Shown here one piece after another: positions 1 to 7,606 of a stretch of 17,340 nt of DNA. The DNA lies in contig DJWE01000019.1 in NCBI GenBank assembly GCA_002441465.1, positions 59,439 through 76,778 on the forward strand. The letters run 5' to 3'. The translations under genes and the position numbers were made by a program. The notes under the pieces were generated by a model. That model did no database searches and was not told where the DNA came from. It saw nothing but the letters and a program-made list of their open reading frames with translations. Source of the DNA: Propionibacteriaceae bacterium UBA6238. Its GTDB lineage: Bacteria > Actinomycetota > Actinomycetes > Propionibacteriales > Propionibacteriaceae. Numbering within the stretch: position 1 is the stretch's first letter; each line of letters starts with the position of its first letter.

Positions 1-77
1 AGCGCCGGCGCGATCTCGGAGCGGTACTTCTCCTTCAGTCGCGGCAGGCTCTTCGTGGCGGTCGCAGTGGCTGCCAT
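1..77 (-). CDS. rplE: 50S ribosomal protein L5 (N-terminal fragment)
   Basis: Only the first 25 codons are in the window and the gene continues past its left edge. The visible start, MAATATATKSLPRLKEKYRS followed by EIAPA, matches the N-terminus of bacterial L5, where an LKEKYRxEIxPxL segment is typical. L5 binds 5S rRNA in the central protuberance of the large subunit. The ATG shares one base with the TGA of rplX (TGATG), which indicates translational coupling. Its position after rplX is the standard spc-operon order. The call rests on this short stretch and on synteny. Confidence 0.93.
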   Translation of the reverse strand, partial: MAATATATKSLPRLKEKYRSEIAPA

Positions 78-454
78 CAGATTTCCTTCCCGGTCTTGCG
101 GGCGATCCGCACGCTGCGCTCGGCGGTGTACTCGGTACCGTCGGAGCGGCGCTTGGTCACCTCCTGGCGTTCGTAGCCGACGCGAGTCACCACGTCCTTG
201 CCGTCCACCTTGACCACGAGCTGGACGTTGGACACGTCGATCGCAGCCTCGGTGGTGATGATCCCGGCGGAGTTGTTCTGCCGGGTCTGGTTGTTCTGGG
301 TCTCCTTGACGTGCTTCTTGACCAGGTTCACGCCCTGGACGAGCACCCGGCCGGCCTGGGGGTCGACGGAGATGACCTCCCCGATCCGACCCTTGTCCTT
401 GCCGGCGATGACCTTGACCCGGTCACCCTTCTTCACATGCAGCGAATTCGCCAT
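77..454 (-). CDS. rplX: 50S ribosomal protein L24
   Basis: The product is 125 aa, slightly longer than the roughly 105 aa of many L24 proteins because of a C-terminal tail. It starts MANSLHVKKGDRVKVIAGKD, which is the KOW motif (VKKGDxVxVIxGKDKG) at residues 7-23 that binds 23S rRNA. NLVKKHVK at residues 43-50 and the GI segment at 64-65 are also typical. L24 is one of the first proteins to bind in 50S assembly and lies near the exit tunnel. An ATG start is used. A GGAGG sequence inside the last codons of rplN is a plausible SD, and only 3 bases separate the two genes. Confidence 0.97.
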   Translation of the reverse strand: MANSLHVKKGDRVKVIAGKDKGRIGEVISVDPQAGRVLVQGVNLVKKHVKETQNNQTRQNNSAGIITTEAAIDVSNVQLVVKVDGKDVVTRVGYERQEVTKRRSDGTEYTAERSVRIARKTGKEI

Positions 455-457
455 GCC

Positions 458-826
458 TCACAACACCTCCGGCGCGAGCGAGATGATCCGCATGTACTTC
501 TTCTCGCGCAGCTCACGGCCGACCGGACCGAAGATGCGGGTGCCGCGAGGCTCCCCGTCGCCCTTCAGGATCACGGCGGCGTTCTCGTCGAACTTGATGT
601 AGGAGCCGTCCGGACGACGGGTCTCCTTCACCGTACGGACGACGACCGCCTTGACGACCTCGCCCTTCTTCACGTTGCCACCGGGGATGGCGTCCTTGAC
701 CGTCGCGACGATCTTGTCGCCGAGACCGGCGTAGCGACGCTTGGAGCCACCCAGCACGCGGATGCACAGAAGTTCCTTGGCACCGGTGTTGTCGGCGACC
801 TTCAGTCGCGTCTCCTGCTGGATCAT
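458..826 (-). CDS. rplN: 50S ribosomal protein L14
   Basis: The product is 122 aa, the exact usual length for L14. It begins MIQQETRLKVADNTGAKELL, with the conserved L14 features ADNTGAK at 11-17, CIRVLGGSKRRYAGLGD at 21-37 and the RIFGPVxRELR segment near residue 97. L14 sits at the subunit interface, contacts 16S rRNA helix 14 (bridge B8) and is the docking site of the silencing factor RsfS. The gene lies between rpsQ (16-base gap) and rplX (3-base gap) in standard order and is co-transcribed with them. Confidence 0.98.
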   Translation of the reverse strand: MIQQETRLKVADNTGAKELLCIRVLGGSKRRYAGLGDKIVATVKDAIPGGNVKKGEVVKAVVVRTVKETRRPDGSYIKFDENAAVILKGDGEPRGTRIFGPVGRELREKKYMRIISLAPEVL

Positions 827-842
827 CTACATACTCCCCTGG

Positions 843-1112
843 TCACTTGGCCTTCTCGAGGACCTCGACCAGACGCCACCGCTTGGTCGCGGAGGTCGGC
901 CGGGTCTCCATCACCCGAACGCGGTCGCCGACGCCGGCCTCATTGGCCTCGTCGTGCGCCTTGAGGCGCTCGGACTTCGTCATGACCTTGCCGTACAACG
1001 GGTGCTTGACCCGCTGCTCGACGGACACGATCACGGTCTTGTCCATCTTGTCGGACACGACGATGCCCTCGCGGACCTTGCGCGCCGCGCGGCTGCTCTC
1101 GTTATCGCTCAT
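843..1112 (-). CDS. rpsQ: 30S ribosomal protein S17
   Basis: The product is 89 aa, normal for S17. After an actinobacterial-style hydrophilic N-terminus of about 14 residues comes the OB-fold core. It contains REGIVVSDKMDKTVIVSVE (residues 14-32), HPLYGKVMTKSERLKAHDE and the C-terminal GDRVRVMETRPTSATKRWRL segment that holds the RNA-binding surface. S17 is a primary 16S rRNA-binding protein needed early in 30S assembly. The ATG at 1112 follows the rpmC stop after 2 bases, so the two genes are almost contiguous. Confidence 0.98.
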   Translation of the reverse strand: MSDNESSRAARKVREGIVVSDKMDKTVIVSVEQRVKHPLYGKVMTKSERLKAHDEANEAGVGDRVRVMETRPTSATKRWRLVEVLEKAK

Positions 1113-1114
1113 TC

Positions 1115-1345
1115 TCAGTTGTCCTCATCCGGGTCGGGCACGATGCCGAGGTTGCGCTCCTGCAGCACGGTGTAGATGCGAGCGATGTCCTTGCGGGCCT
1201 CGCGCAGCCGTCCGTGCGACTCGAGCTGGCCGGTCGCCGCGGCGAACCGGAGCCCGAACAGCTCCTCCTTCAGCTCGACCACCTTGGCGTTGAGCTCCTC
1301 GCGGGAGAGCCCGCGCAGCTCAGTGGCCGTCACAGTCTTCGCCAT
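1115..1345 (-). CDS. rpmC: 50S ribosomal protein L29
   Basis: The product is 76 aa, a helical hairpin protein. The L29 signature is present: ELRGLSREELNAKVVELKEE (residues 9-28), LFGLRFAAATGQL, and the second helix REARKDIARIYTVLQER (residues 49-65). An acidic tail ending DPDEDN follows, as seen in several actinobacterial L29 proteins. L29 lies by the exit tunnel and helps dock trigger factor and SRP. Its ATG shares one base with the rplP stop (TGATG), so it is translationally coupled to L16. Confidence 0.97.
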   Translation of the reverse strand: MAKTVTATELRGLSREELNAKVVELKEELFGLRFAAATGQLESHGRLREARKDIARIYTVLQERNLGIVPDPDEDN

Positions 1346-1764
1346 CAGATCTCACCTACTTCCCGCTTGATGAAGCGCGCCTTGAACGGGAGCTTGTGGA
1401 TGGCCAGTCGCATTGCCTCGCGGGCCACCGGCTCGTCCACACCGGACAGCTCGAACAGCACCCGACCCGGCTTGATGTTGGCGATCCACCACTCCGGCGA
1501 TCCCTTACCCGAACCCATCCGGGACTCCGCAGGGTGCTTGGTCATGGGACGGTCGGGGTAGACATTGATCCAGACTTTGCCGCCACGCTTGATGTGACGG
1601 GTCATGGCGATACGAGCACTCTCGATCTGACGGTTGGTCAGGTACGACGACTCCAGAGCCTGGATGCCGTAGTCACCGAAGGCGAGCTTGGTGCCACCCT
1701 TGGCCATGCCGGTCCGCTTCGGGTGGTGCTGCTTGCGGTGCTTGACTCGACGGGGAATCAGCAT
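1345..1764 (-). CDS. rplP: 50S ribosomal protein L16
   Basis: The product is 139 aa. The frame stays open far upstream, but the real start is the ATG at 1764, giving MLIPRRVKHRKQHHPKRTGM, the invariant L16 N-terminus. The upstream part of the open frame is antisense-like GC-rich shadow inside rpsC. Conserved segments include FGDYGIQALE (29-38), RHIKRGGKVWINVYPD (56-71) and KPAESRMGSGKG-like KHPAESRMGSGKGSPEWW (76-93). L16 organises the A-site region of 23S rRNA. The start lies 2 bases after the rpsC stop. Confidence 0.97.
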   Translation of the reverse strand: MLIPRRVKHRKQHHPKRTGMAKGGTKLAFGDYGIQALESSYLTNRQIESARIAMTRHIKRGGKVWINVYPDRPMTKHPAESRMGSGKGSPEWWIANIKPGRVLFELSGVDEPVAREAMRLAIHKLPFKARFIKREVGEI

Positions 1765-1766
1765 GG

Positions 1767-2585
1767 TCAGGCTCCTGCGTTGGTCTCGACAGCCTCCGGC
1801 GCGGCAGCGCCCTCGGCAACGGAATCGGCGCGACGGCGTCCGCCACGCTCGGGACGATCGCCACGACCGCCGCCATCGCGACGGGGGCCACGGGCCGGAC
1901 GACCCCGACCACCGGACGCCGCCTGGCGCGCAGCCTTCTGCGCAGCCCGCTCGGCGCGGTTGCCGGACACATCGCCCTTGTAGATCCACACCTTCACGCC
2001 GATCCGGCCGAAGGTGGTCCGGGCCTCGTAGAACCCGTAGTCGATGTCCGCCCGGAGGGTGTGCAACGGCACTCGACCCTCGCGGTAGAACTCCGAGCGG
2101 CTCATTTCCGCGCCACCCAGACGACCGGAGCACTGGATCCGGATGCCGAGGGCACCGGCGCGCATCGCGCTCTGCTGGGCCTTGCGCATCGCGCGACGGA
2201 AGGCCACGCGGGCGCCGAGCTGCTCAGCGATCCCCTGGGCGACCAGCTGCGCATCAGTCTCGGGGTTCTTGACCTCGAGGATGTTCAGCTGGACCTGCTT
2301 GCCGGTGAGCTTCTCCAGCTCGGCCCGGACGCGCTCCGCCTCGGCGCCATTGCGGCCGATCACGATGCCCGGACGCGCGGCGTAGAGGAAGATCGTCACG
2401 CGTTCGCTGCGACGCTCGATCTCCACGCTGGAGATGCCGGCCCGCTCGAGGTTCTTGGCCAGGAAGCGGCGGATCTTGACGTCCTCGGCAACCAGGTCGG
2501 AGTAGCCCTTGTCGGCATACCAGCGAGTCTTGTGGTCGGTGGTGATCCCCAGGCGGAAACCATGAGGATTGATCTTCTGGCCCAT
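1767..2585 (-). CDS. rpsC: 30S ribosomal protein S3
   Basis: The product is 272 aa. It begins MGQKINPHGFRLGITTDHKT, typical of actinobacterial S3. A type II KH domain carries its GxxG loop as GRNG at residues 77-80. The C-terminal domain shows GxGGAEMSRSExYREGRVPLHTLRADIDYG-type conservation (about 154-184) up to about residue 210. The last 60 residues are a low-complexity tail rich in Arg, Gly and Asp that ends acidic and Ala-rich; such tails vary among actinobacteria. S3 lies at the mRNA entry channel and takes part in unwinding structured mRNA. It follows rplV after 2 bases. Confidence 0.98.
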   Translation of the reverse strand: MGQKINPHGFRLGITTDHKTRWYADKGYSDLVAEDVKIRRFLAKNLERAGISSVEIERRSERVTIFLYAARPGIVIGRNGAEAERVRAELEKLTGKQVQLNILEVKNPETDAQLVAQGIAEQLGARVAFRRAMRKAQQSAMRAGALGIRIQCSGRLGGAEMSRSEFYREGRVPLHTLRADIDYGFYEARTTFGRIGVKVWIYKGDVSGNRAERAAQKAARQAASGGRGRPARGPRRDGGGRGDRPERGGRRRADSVAEGAAAPEAVETNAGA

Positions 2586-2587
2586 AC

Positions 2588-2986
2588 TCAGGCTCCCAAC
2601 TCGGTCTTGGGTTCGACGACGACGGTGATGTGGCTGGCCCGCTTCAGGATCCGGCTGGCCGAACCCTTCGCGCGGGGACGGATGCGACGCAGCGTCATGC
2701 CCTCGTCGACGAACGCCTGGGACACATAGAGTTCCTCGGCCCGCAGGCCCTCGGAGCTCTCCGCGTTGGCGGTGGCACTGGCCACCACCTTGTAGACCGG
2801 CTCGGAGGCTGCCTGCGGCGCGAACTTCAGCACGTTCAGCGCATCCGTGACGGGCAGGCCGCGAACCAGGTCGACCACGCGACGCACCTTCATCGGGCTC
2901 ATCCGGACGTGACGCGCGATCGCGTACGAGCCAGGACGATCCCCGAGCAGGGCGGCGCGACGGGTGGGTCGCTCTTTGTTGCTCAT
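2588..2986 (-). CDS. rplV: 50S ribosomal protein L22
   Basis: The product is 132 aa. The conserved L22 body is clear: ARHVRMSPMKVRRVVDLVRG (residues 24-43), a LKFAPQxAxxPVYKVVASA segment, and the C-terminal beta-hairpin region IRPRAKGSASRILKRASHITVVV that reaches into the exit tunnel near the macrolide site. A short N-terminal extension (MSNKERPTRRAALLGDRPGS) is seen in other actinobacterial L22 proteins. The start is the ATG at 2986. The 29-base gap after rpsS holds a purine-rich AAGAGGA rather far (about 12 bases) from the start. Confidence 0.97.
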   Translation of the reverse strand: MSNKERPTRRAALLGDRPGSYAIARHVRMSPMKVRRVVDLVRGLPVTDALNVLKFAPQAASEPVYKVVASATANAESSEGLRAEELYVSQAFVDEGMTLRRIRPRAKGSASRILKRASHITVVVEPKTELGA

Positions 2987-3015
2987 GATGTTGATCAGTT
3001 CCTCTTCTCGCTGCC

Positions 3016-3297
3016 TCAGCGGCGGCGCGACTTCTTGTCTTCCTTGATGTGCCCGCGGTAGGTGCGGGTGGGGGCGAACTCGCCCAGCTTGTGGCCGATC
3101 ATCGACTCGGTCACGAACACCGGCACATGCTTGCGGCCGTCGTGCACGGCGATCGTGTGCCCGATCATGTCCGGGGTGATCATGGAGCGCCGTGACCAGG
3201 TCTTGATGACCTGCTTGGTGCCCTTCTCGTTCTGCGCGTCGACCTTCTTGACCAGGTGGTCGTCGACGAAGGGGCCCTTCTTCAGGCTACGTGGCAT
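3016..3297 (-). CDS. rpsS: 30S ribosomal protein S19
   Basis: The product is 93 aa, the normal length. It begins MPRSLKKGPFVDDHLVKKVD, the near-invariant S19 N-terminus. RRSMITPDMIGHTIAVHDGRKHVPVFV follows at about 35-61, then GHKLGEFAPTRTYRGH. S19 forms a complex with S13 in the 30S head and takes part in intersubunit bridge B1a. A GGTGAGG SD lies 6 bases before the ATG. The gene sits between rplB and rplV in the canonical order. Confidence 0.98.
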   Translation of the reverse strand: MPRSLKKGPFVDDHLVKKVDAQNEKGTKQVIKTWSRRSMITPDMIGHTIAVHDGRKHVPVFVTESMIGHKLGEFAPTRTYRGHIKEDKKSRRR

Positions 3298-3317
3298 CTG
3301 TTACCTCACCTGTCCAA

Positions 3318-4154
<837 letters not shown>

Positions 4155-4176
4155 GAGTTCGCTTTCCTATCTCGGC

Positions 4177-4485
4177 TCAGGCCAGCGGCCCGGAGAAGAT
4201 GTCGATGCGCTGGCCGTCGGCGATGCTCACGATGGCGCGCTTGGTATCGGGACGCTTGCCCCAGCCGGCCCGGGTGCGCTTGCGCTTGCCGTGCCGGTTG
4301 CTGGTGTTCACGCTGGTCACGGTCACGCCGAACACCTGCTCGACCGCGATCTTGATCTCGGTCTTGTTGGCATCGGGGGAGACGATGAAGGTGTACTTGT
4401 TCTCGTCCAGCAGCCCGTAGCTCTTCTCGCTGACCACCGGGGCCAGCAGGATGTCGCGGTGGTCGCGGATCTTCAGCTCGCTCAC
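4177..4485 (-). CDS. rplW: 50S ribosomal protein L23
   Basis: The product is 102 aa. Its N-terminus, MSELKIRDHRDILLAPVVSE, and the following KSYGLLDENKYTFIV show the conserved L23 PVVSEKS…KYTFxV pattern. The basic NRHGKRKRTRAGWGKRPDTKRAIV segment (about 63-86) is the rRNA-binding loop. L23 surrounds the exit tunnel and is the main docking site for trigger factor and SRP. The start codon is GTG (complement of 4483-4485). It overlaps the rplD stop by 4 bases (GTGA), indicating translational coupling. Confidence 0.97.
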   Translation of the reverse strand: MSELKIRDHRDILLAPVVSEKSYGLLDENKYTFIVSPDANKTEIKIAVEQVFGVTVTSVNTSNRHGKRKRTRAGWGKRPDTKRAIVSIADGQRIDIFSGPLA

Positions 4486-5165
4486 TTGGCCGCCTCCTCG
4501 GTCTCGGTCTGGTCGGACTCGGCCACGACGGTGACCTTGCCCTTGATCGGCCCGGCGACGTAGGTGGACAGCGCGGCGGTGGTGAAGACCACGTCATCGC
4601 TGACCAGCACGTCGTAGGCGTTGAGCTGATCGACGGCCAGCGCGTGCACGGTCGGCACGTTGCGCAGGCTCAGCCAGGCCACGTCCTCGTCCCGGTCGAG
4701 CACCACCAGCAGCTTGTTGCTGCCAACCTCGGCCAGTGCCTTCAGCGCCGCCTTGGTGGACGGGGTCTCACCGGTGACGATGCTCTCCACCACGTGAATC
4801 CGGCCGTCGCGGGCCCGGTCGGACAACGCACCGCGCAGGGCGGCCGCAATCATCTTCTTGGGCGTGCGCTGGGCGTAGCTGCGCGGCTGCGGGCCGTGCA
4901 CGACGCCACCGCCGGTCCACTGCGGGGCGCGGCGCGAACCCTGGCGGGCGCGGCCGGTGCCCTTCTGACGCCACGGCTTCGCGCCACCGCCGGCGACATC
5001 GCCCCGGGTCTTGGTTGCGTGCGTGCCTTGGCGAGCCGCGGCCTGCTGGGCCACCACGACCTGGTGGATCAGCGGAACGTTGGTCTGCACGTCGAAAAGC
5101 TCGCCCGGCAGCTCGGCCTTCGTCGACTTCGTGCCGAGCACGGTCACGGTGCGGGTCTCGGTCAT
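4482..5165 (-). CDS. rplD: 50S ribosomal protein L4
   Basis: The product is 227 aa. The tunnel-lining loop is recognisable as KPWRQKGTGRARQGSRRAPQ (about residues 63-82), followed by GGGVVHGPQPRSYAQRTPKK. The globular part contains DRARDGRIHVVE and VGSNKLLVVLD. The C-terminus is acidic (DQTETEEAAK). L4 binds domain I of 23S rRNA. In gammaproteobacteria it also represses the S10 operon through the leader RNA; whether that holds here is unknown. Its ATG overlaps the rplC stop by 4 bases (ATGA). Confidence 0.97.
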   Translation of the reverse strand: MTETRTVTVLGTKSTKAELPGELFDVQTNVPLIHQVVVAQQAAARQGTHATKTRGDVAGGGAKPWRQKGTGRARQGSRRAPQWTGGGVVHGPQPRSYAQRTPKKMIAAALRGALSDRARDGRIHVVESIVTGETPSTKAALKALAEVGSNKLLVVLDRDEDVAWLSLRNVPTVHALAVDQLNAYDVLVSDDVVFTTAALSTYVAGPIKGKVTVVAESDQTETEEAAK

Positions 5166-5818
5166 GCCTGGACTCCCTTCTTGGCCGCCGTACGCAGCAC
5201 GACCAGGGCTCCCTTGGGGCCGGGCACGGAGCCCTTGACCAGGATCAGCCCGCGCTCCGCGTCAATGGCGTGGACGGTCAGGTTCTGCACGGTCACCTTC
5301 TCGACACCCATCCGGCCGGCCATCCGGGTGCCCTTGAAGACGTGGCCCGGGGTGGCGCAGGCGCCGATGGAGCCCGGCGAACGGTGCTTGCGGTGCACGC
5401 CGTGGCTGGCGCGTAGGCCGCCGAAGCCGTGCCGCTTCATCACGCCGGCGGTGCCCTTGCCCTTGGTGACGCCGGTGACGTCGACGACGTCGGCCTCGGC
5501 GAACACTTCGGCGGTGAGTTCCTGGCCGAGGGTGTAGGTGCTGGCGTCAGCGGTGCGCAGCTCGACGAGGTGCTTGCGCGGCGTGACGCCGGCCTTCTCG
5601 AAGTGTCCCGCGGCCGGCTTGGTCACGTTCTTGGCCTTCACCGCTCCGAAGCCGAGCTGAACGGCGGAGTAGCCGTCCACGTCGGGGGTGCGGACCTGCG
5701 TGACCACGCAGGGACCGGCCTGGATGACGGTCACGGGGACGACGCGGTTGTTGTCGTCCCACACCTGGGTCATGCCGAGCTTGGTGCCCAGCAACCCCTT
5801 CACGTTCGATTCGCTCAT
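5162..5818 (-). CDS. rplC: 50S ribosomal protein L3
   Basis: The product is 218 aa from the ATG at 5818. It begins MSESNVKGLLGTKLGMTQVW, the conserved L3 start. Later come GFGGLRASHGVHRKHRSPGS and CATPGHVFKGTRMAGRMG, the extension that reaches toward the peptidyl transferase centre. A GTG at 5833 in the same frame overlaps the rpsJ stop (GTGA) and would add 5 residues. I prefer 5818 because the protein family starts there and a GAGG lies 9 bases upstream, but coupled starting at 5833 cannot be excluded. L3 is one of the two assembly-initiator proteins of the 50S subunit. Confidence 0.96.
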   Translation of the reverse strand: MSESNVKGLLGTKLGMTQVWDDNNRVVPVTVIQAGPCVVTQVRTPDVDGYSAVQLGFGAVKAKNVTKPAAGHFEKAGVTPRKHLVELRTADASTYTLGQELTAEVFAEADVVDVTGVTKGKGTAGVMKRHGFGGLRASHGVHRKHRSPGSIGACATPGHVFKGTRMAGRMGVEKVTVQNLTVHAIDAERGLILVKGSVPGPKGALVVLRTAAKKGVQA

Positions 5819-5829
5819 CTCCCCTGACC

Positions 5830-6141
5830 TCACGGAAGCTTGATCTCGATGTCGACACCGGCCGGAAGGTCGAGTCGCATCAGCGAGTCAACGGTCTTCG
5901 GCGTCGGGTCGAGGATGTCGATGAGCCGCTTGTGGGTACGCATCTCGAAGTGCTCGCGGCTGTCCTTGTACTTGTGCGGAGAACGGATCACGCAGAACAC
6001 GTTCTTCTCGGTCGGCAGGGGCACAGGGCCCGCCACCTTGGCGCCGGTACGGGTCACGGTGTCGACGATCTTCTTCGCCGAGGAGTCAATGACCTCGTGG
6101 TCGTAAGCCCGGAGTCGAATCCGGATCTTCTGTCCCGCCAC
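5830..6141 (-). CDS. rpsJ: 30S ribosomal protein S10 (NusE)
   Basis: The product is 103 aa, close to the usual length. The start is GTG at 6141, giving MAGQKIRIRLRAYDHEVIDS, the invariant S10 N-terminus. AAGGA lies 7 bases upstream at 6149-6153. The frame is open further upstream, but that part is not protein-like. GPVPLPTEKNVFCVIRSPHK (39-58) and the C-terminal RLDLPAGVDIEIKL are diagnostic. S10 is part of the 30S head and, as NusE, of the NusB-NusE antitermination and transcription-translation coupling machinery. It is the first gene of this ribosomal protein operon. Confidence 0.98.
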   Translation of the reverse strand: MAGQKIRIRLRAYDHEVIDSSAKKIVDTVTRTGAKVAGPVPLPTEKNVFCVIRSPHKYKDSREHFEMRTHKRLIDILDPTPKTVDSLMRLDLPAGVDIEIKLP

Positions 6142-6337
6142 TGGTTCGTCCTTCTTCTCGTCGTACTCCCCCGGTGCATCTTCCGGAGCAGTGTGTCCCT
6201 CCGACCCCCGGGGTCGGGCGTGTCGGGCTGGTTCTGGGCCGCGCATGACCGATCTTTGAAGGGTCGAGGTAGGGCCCGGCGCGTCAGCACCAGACTTGCC
6301 GGGGGGCCGCCAAGGCAGGCGTCCCCGTCGGAGCAAC
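6142..6337 (-). promoter_or_regulatory. Structured 5' leader of the S10 operon
   Basis: About 195 bases lie between the inferred transcription start near 6337 and the rpsJ GTG. On the transcript strand two hairpins are visible by eye. One at 6326 to 6303 is GGGG-A-CGCC, loop TGCCTT, GGCG-G-CCCC, with a single A-G mismatch. The other at 6217 to 6201 is a perfect CCGACCC/GGGTCGG stem on a 3-base loop. Neither is followed by a T-tract. No credible small gene was found here. A leader this long before rpsJ recalls the autoregulated S10 leader of E. coli, but any such role is inference. Confidence 0.45.
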
Positions 6338-6343
6338 CTGTCG

Positions 6344-6373
6344 ATTCTTTCATGCTGGGCGCTGCGTTGCCAA
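6344..6373 (-). promoter_or_regulatory. Candidate sigma-70 type promoter for the S10 operon
   Basis: On the minus strand a -35-like TTGGCA (6373 to 6368, 5 of 6 to TTGACA) is followed after 18 bases by AAGAAT (6349 to 6344, 4 of 6 to TATAAT). TG lies one base before the hexamer, giving an extended -10 arrangement. Transcription would begin near 6337. This is the best match I found by eye upstream of rpsJ; no start-site data support it. Confidence 0.4.
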
Positions 6374-6401
6374 ATCCCTGGCCTGGGGCACCATTGCCCA
6401 A

Positions 6402-7391
6402 GTGAGCACAGCAGCGGTGGAGCCCGCGTCGGCCGTCCAGGCTAGCCGAATCGGTCTCGGCGTGACGCTCGGCCTGACCGCTTCGCTCGCCTTCGCGACC
6501 TCGGGCACGTTCGCCCGTCCGTTGCTGTCGGCGGGGTGGACGCCCGGGGCCGCGGTGTTCTGGCGAGTCGCCGCCGCAGCCGTGTTGTTGTTGCCGGTCG
6601 GGCTATGGGTGATGCGTGGGCGCCTGCGCGAGGTGATCACCGAATGGCGCATGATCGTGGCCTTCGGAGCTCTGGCTGTGGCCACGGCCCAACTGATGTA
6701 CTTCGCCGCCGTCTCTCGGATGAGCGTGGGCGTCGCCTTGCTGCTGGAATACCTCGCTCCGGTCGCGCTGGTGCTTCTGGCCTGGGTCCGTACCCGCAGC
6801 GCCCCGTCCCGGCTCGTCGTGGCCGGCTCCCTGACCAGCCTGGTCGGGCTCCTGTGCGTGCTCGACCTCACCGGAGCAAGCCTCGATCCCCTCGGCGTGC
6901 TGTTCGGCCTGTGCGCGATGGTGGGCGCGGCGGCCTACTTCGCGCTCGGGGCGCGCGCCACCCGCCTGCACCCGCTCGCACTGCCGGCCTTCGGCCTGCC
7001 CGTGGGAGCACTGGTGCTGGGCCTGGCCATCGCCGTCGGTGTCCTGCCCTACTCGGCACCGCTGGTGGACGTCGAGGTGCTCGGCACGCAGGTGCCGTGG
7101 TGGGCGCCGCTGTCCATAGTGGTGCTCTCGGCCACGGTCGTGGCGTATGCCCTCGGCGTGGCCGGGATCGCCCGGATGGGCGAGCGGCTGGCGAGCTTCG
7201 TCAGCCTGTCCGAGGTGCTCTTCGCCGCCCTGATCGCCGCGATCGTACTGGGTGAGGTGCCCACCGCCGTCCAGCTGGTCGGCGGGCTGCTGATCCTCGC
7301 CGGCGTCGTGCTGATCCGCCTGGCCAGCGGTCGAGCCCCCGCAGGCCTGCCGACCTTCCCCGACGAGTTCGAGGCCGCGCAAACGGACTGA
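6402..7391 (+). CDS. EamA/DMT-superfamily transporter
   Basis: The product is 329 aa with about ten hydrophobic segments, in two halves as in the drug/metabolite transporter (EamA, formerly DUF6) family. The first helix starts near residue 17 (GVTLGLTASLAFATSGTFAR). The second half has the typical closing pattern LSEVLFAALIAAIVLGEVPT, then LVGGLLILAGVVLIRL, and ends in a short hydrophilic tail. Members export amino acids or other metabolites across the inner membrane; the substrate cannot be read from sequence. The GTG at 6402 is the first start in the frame. No SD is visible before it, so a leaderless message or a slightly later start (GTG at codon 6) is possible. It is divergent from rpsJ and the two share a 260-base region. 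Confidence 0.85.
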   Translation: MSTAAVEPASAVQASRIGLGVTLGLTASLAFATSGTFARPLLSAGWTPGAAVFWRVAAAAVLLLPVGLWVMRGRLREVITEWRMIVAFGALAVATAQLMYFAAVSRMSVGVALLLEYLAPVALVLLAWVRTRSAPSRLVVAGSLTSLVGLLCVLDLTGASLDPLGVLFGLCAMVGAAAYFALGARATRLHPLALPAFGLPVGALVLGLAIAVGVLPYSAPLVDVEVLGTQVPWWAPLSIVVLSATVVAYALGVAGIARMGERLASFVSLSEVLFAALIAAIVLGEVPTAVQLVGGLLILAGVVLIRLASGRAPAGLPTFPDEFEAAQTD

Positions 7392-7404
7392 CCCGACGAC
7401 GACC

Positions 7405-7428
7405 GATGGAGGCCTCGACGCCTCCGTC
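7405..7428 (+). terminator. Possible terminator hairpin after the EamA gene
   Basis: Starting 14 bases after the EamA stop, GATGGAGGC (7405-7413) pairs with GCCTCCGTC (7420-7428). The stem has 9 base pairs including one G-U and encloses a 6-base loop. No T-tract follows. Intrinsic terminators with poor T-tails are common in high-GC actinobacteria, so termination is plausible but not shown. Confidence 0.4.
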
Positions 7429-7478
7429 ACCGGGCTCGGTGTCCTCTGCGGCGAATGTCGTACGACTTCGTAAGGCAC

Positions 7479-7582
7479 CCTGCCGTACGCCGGCCAGGCA
7501 GGCAGATCTACAGTCGATGCGAACCCCGTGCAGCGACGGGAACCCACCCCGACAGTACGGTCGGGCGGCCCAGGGAGCCGCC
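7479..7582 (+). promoter_or_regulatory. Hairpin-rich leader upstream of the first FG-GAP gene (possible riboswitch-like element)
   Basis: Four potential hairpins follow one another. They are CCTGCC/GGCAGG (7479-7484 with 7497-7502), CCCGT/ACGGG (7525-7529 with 7536-7540), CCCGAC/GTCGGG (7548-7553 with 7560-7565) and GGCGGC/GCCGCC (7564-7569 with 7577-7582). The last two share two bases, so in full form they compete. Pieces such as GCGAACCC, GGGAACCCA and ACCCCGACAG recall the conserved ends of the c-di-AMP (ydaO/yuaA) riboswitch, but the central part of that fold is not visible. The similarity may be chance. The SD AAAGGA follows at 7593. Confidence 0.3.
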
Positions 7583-7606
7583 GGCCGGAGGGAAAGGAAC
7601 TTCGAG

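Noticed and set aside
2212..2585. Arg/Gly-rich C-terminal tail of S3 considered as a possible fusion domain
   Set aside because: Actinobacterial S3 proteins often have variable low-complexity tails; nothing suggests a separate domain. The tail itself lies toward the left end of the gene, at about 1770-1955.
7457..7466. Perfect palindrome GTCGTACGAC considered as an operator
   Set aside because: A single 10-base palindrome in GC-rich DNA is expected by chance; no second copy or matching regulator gene is present.
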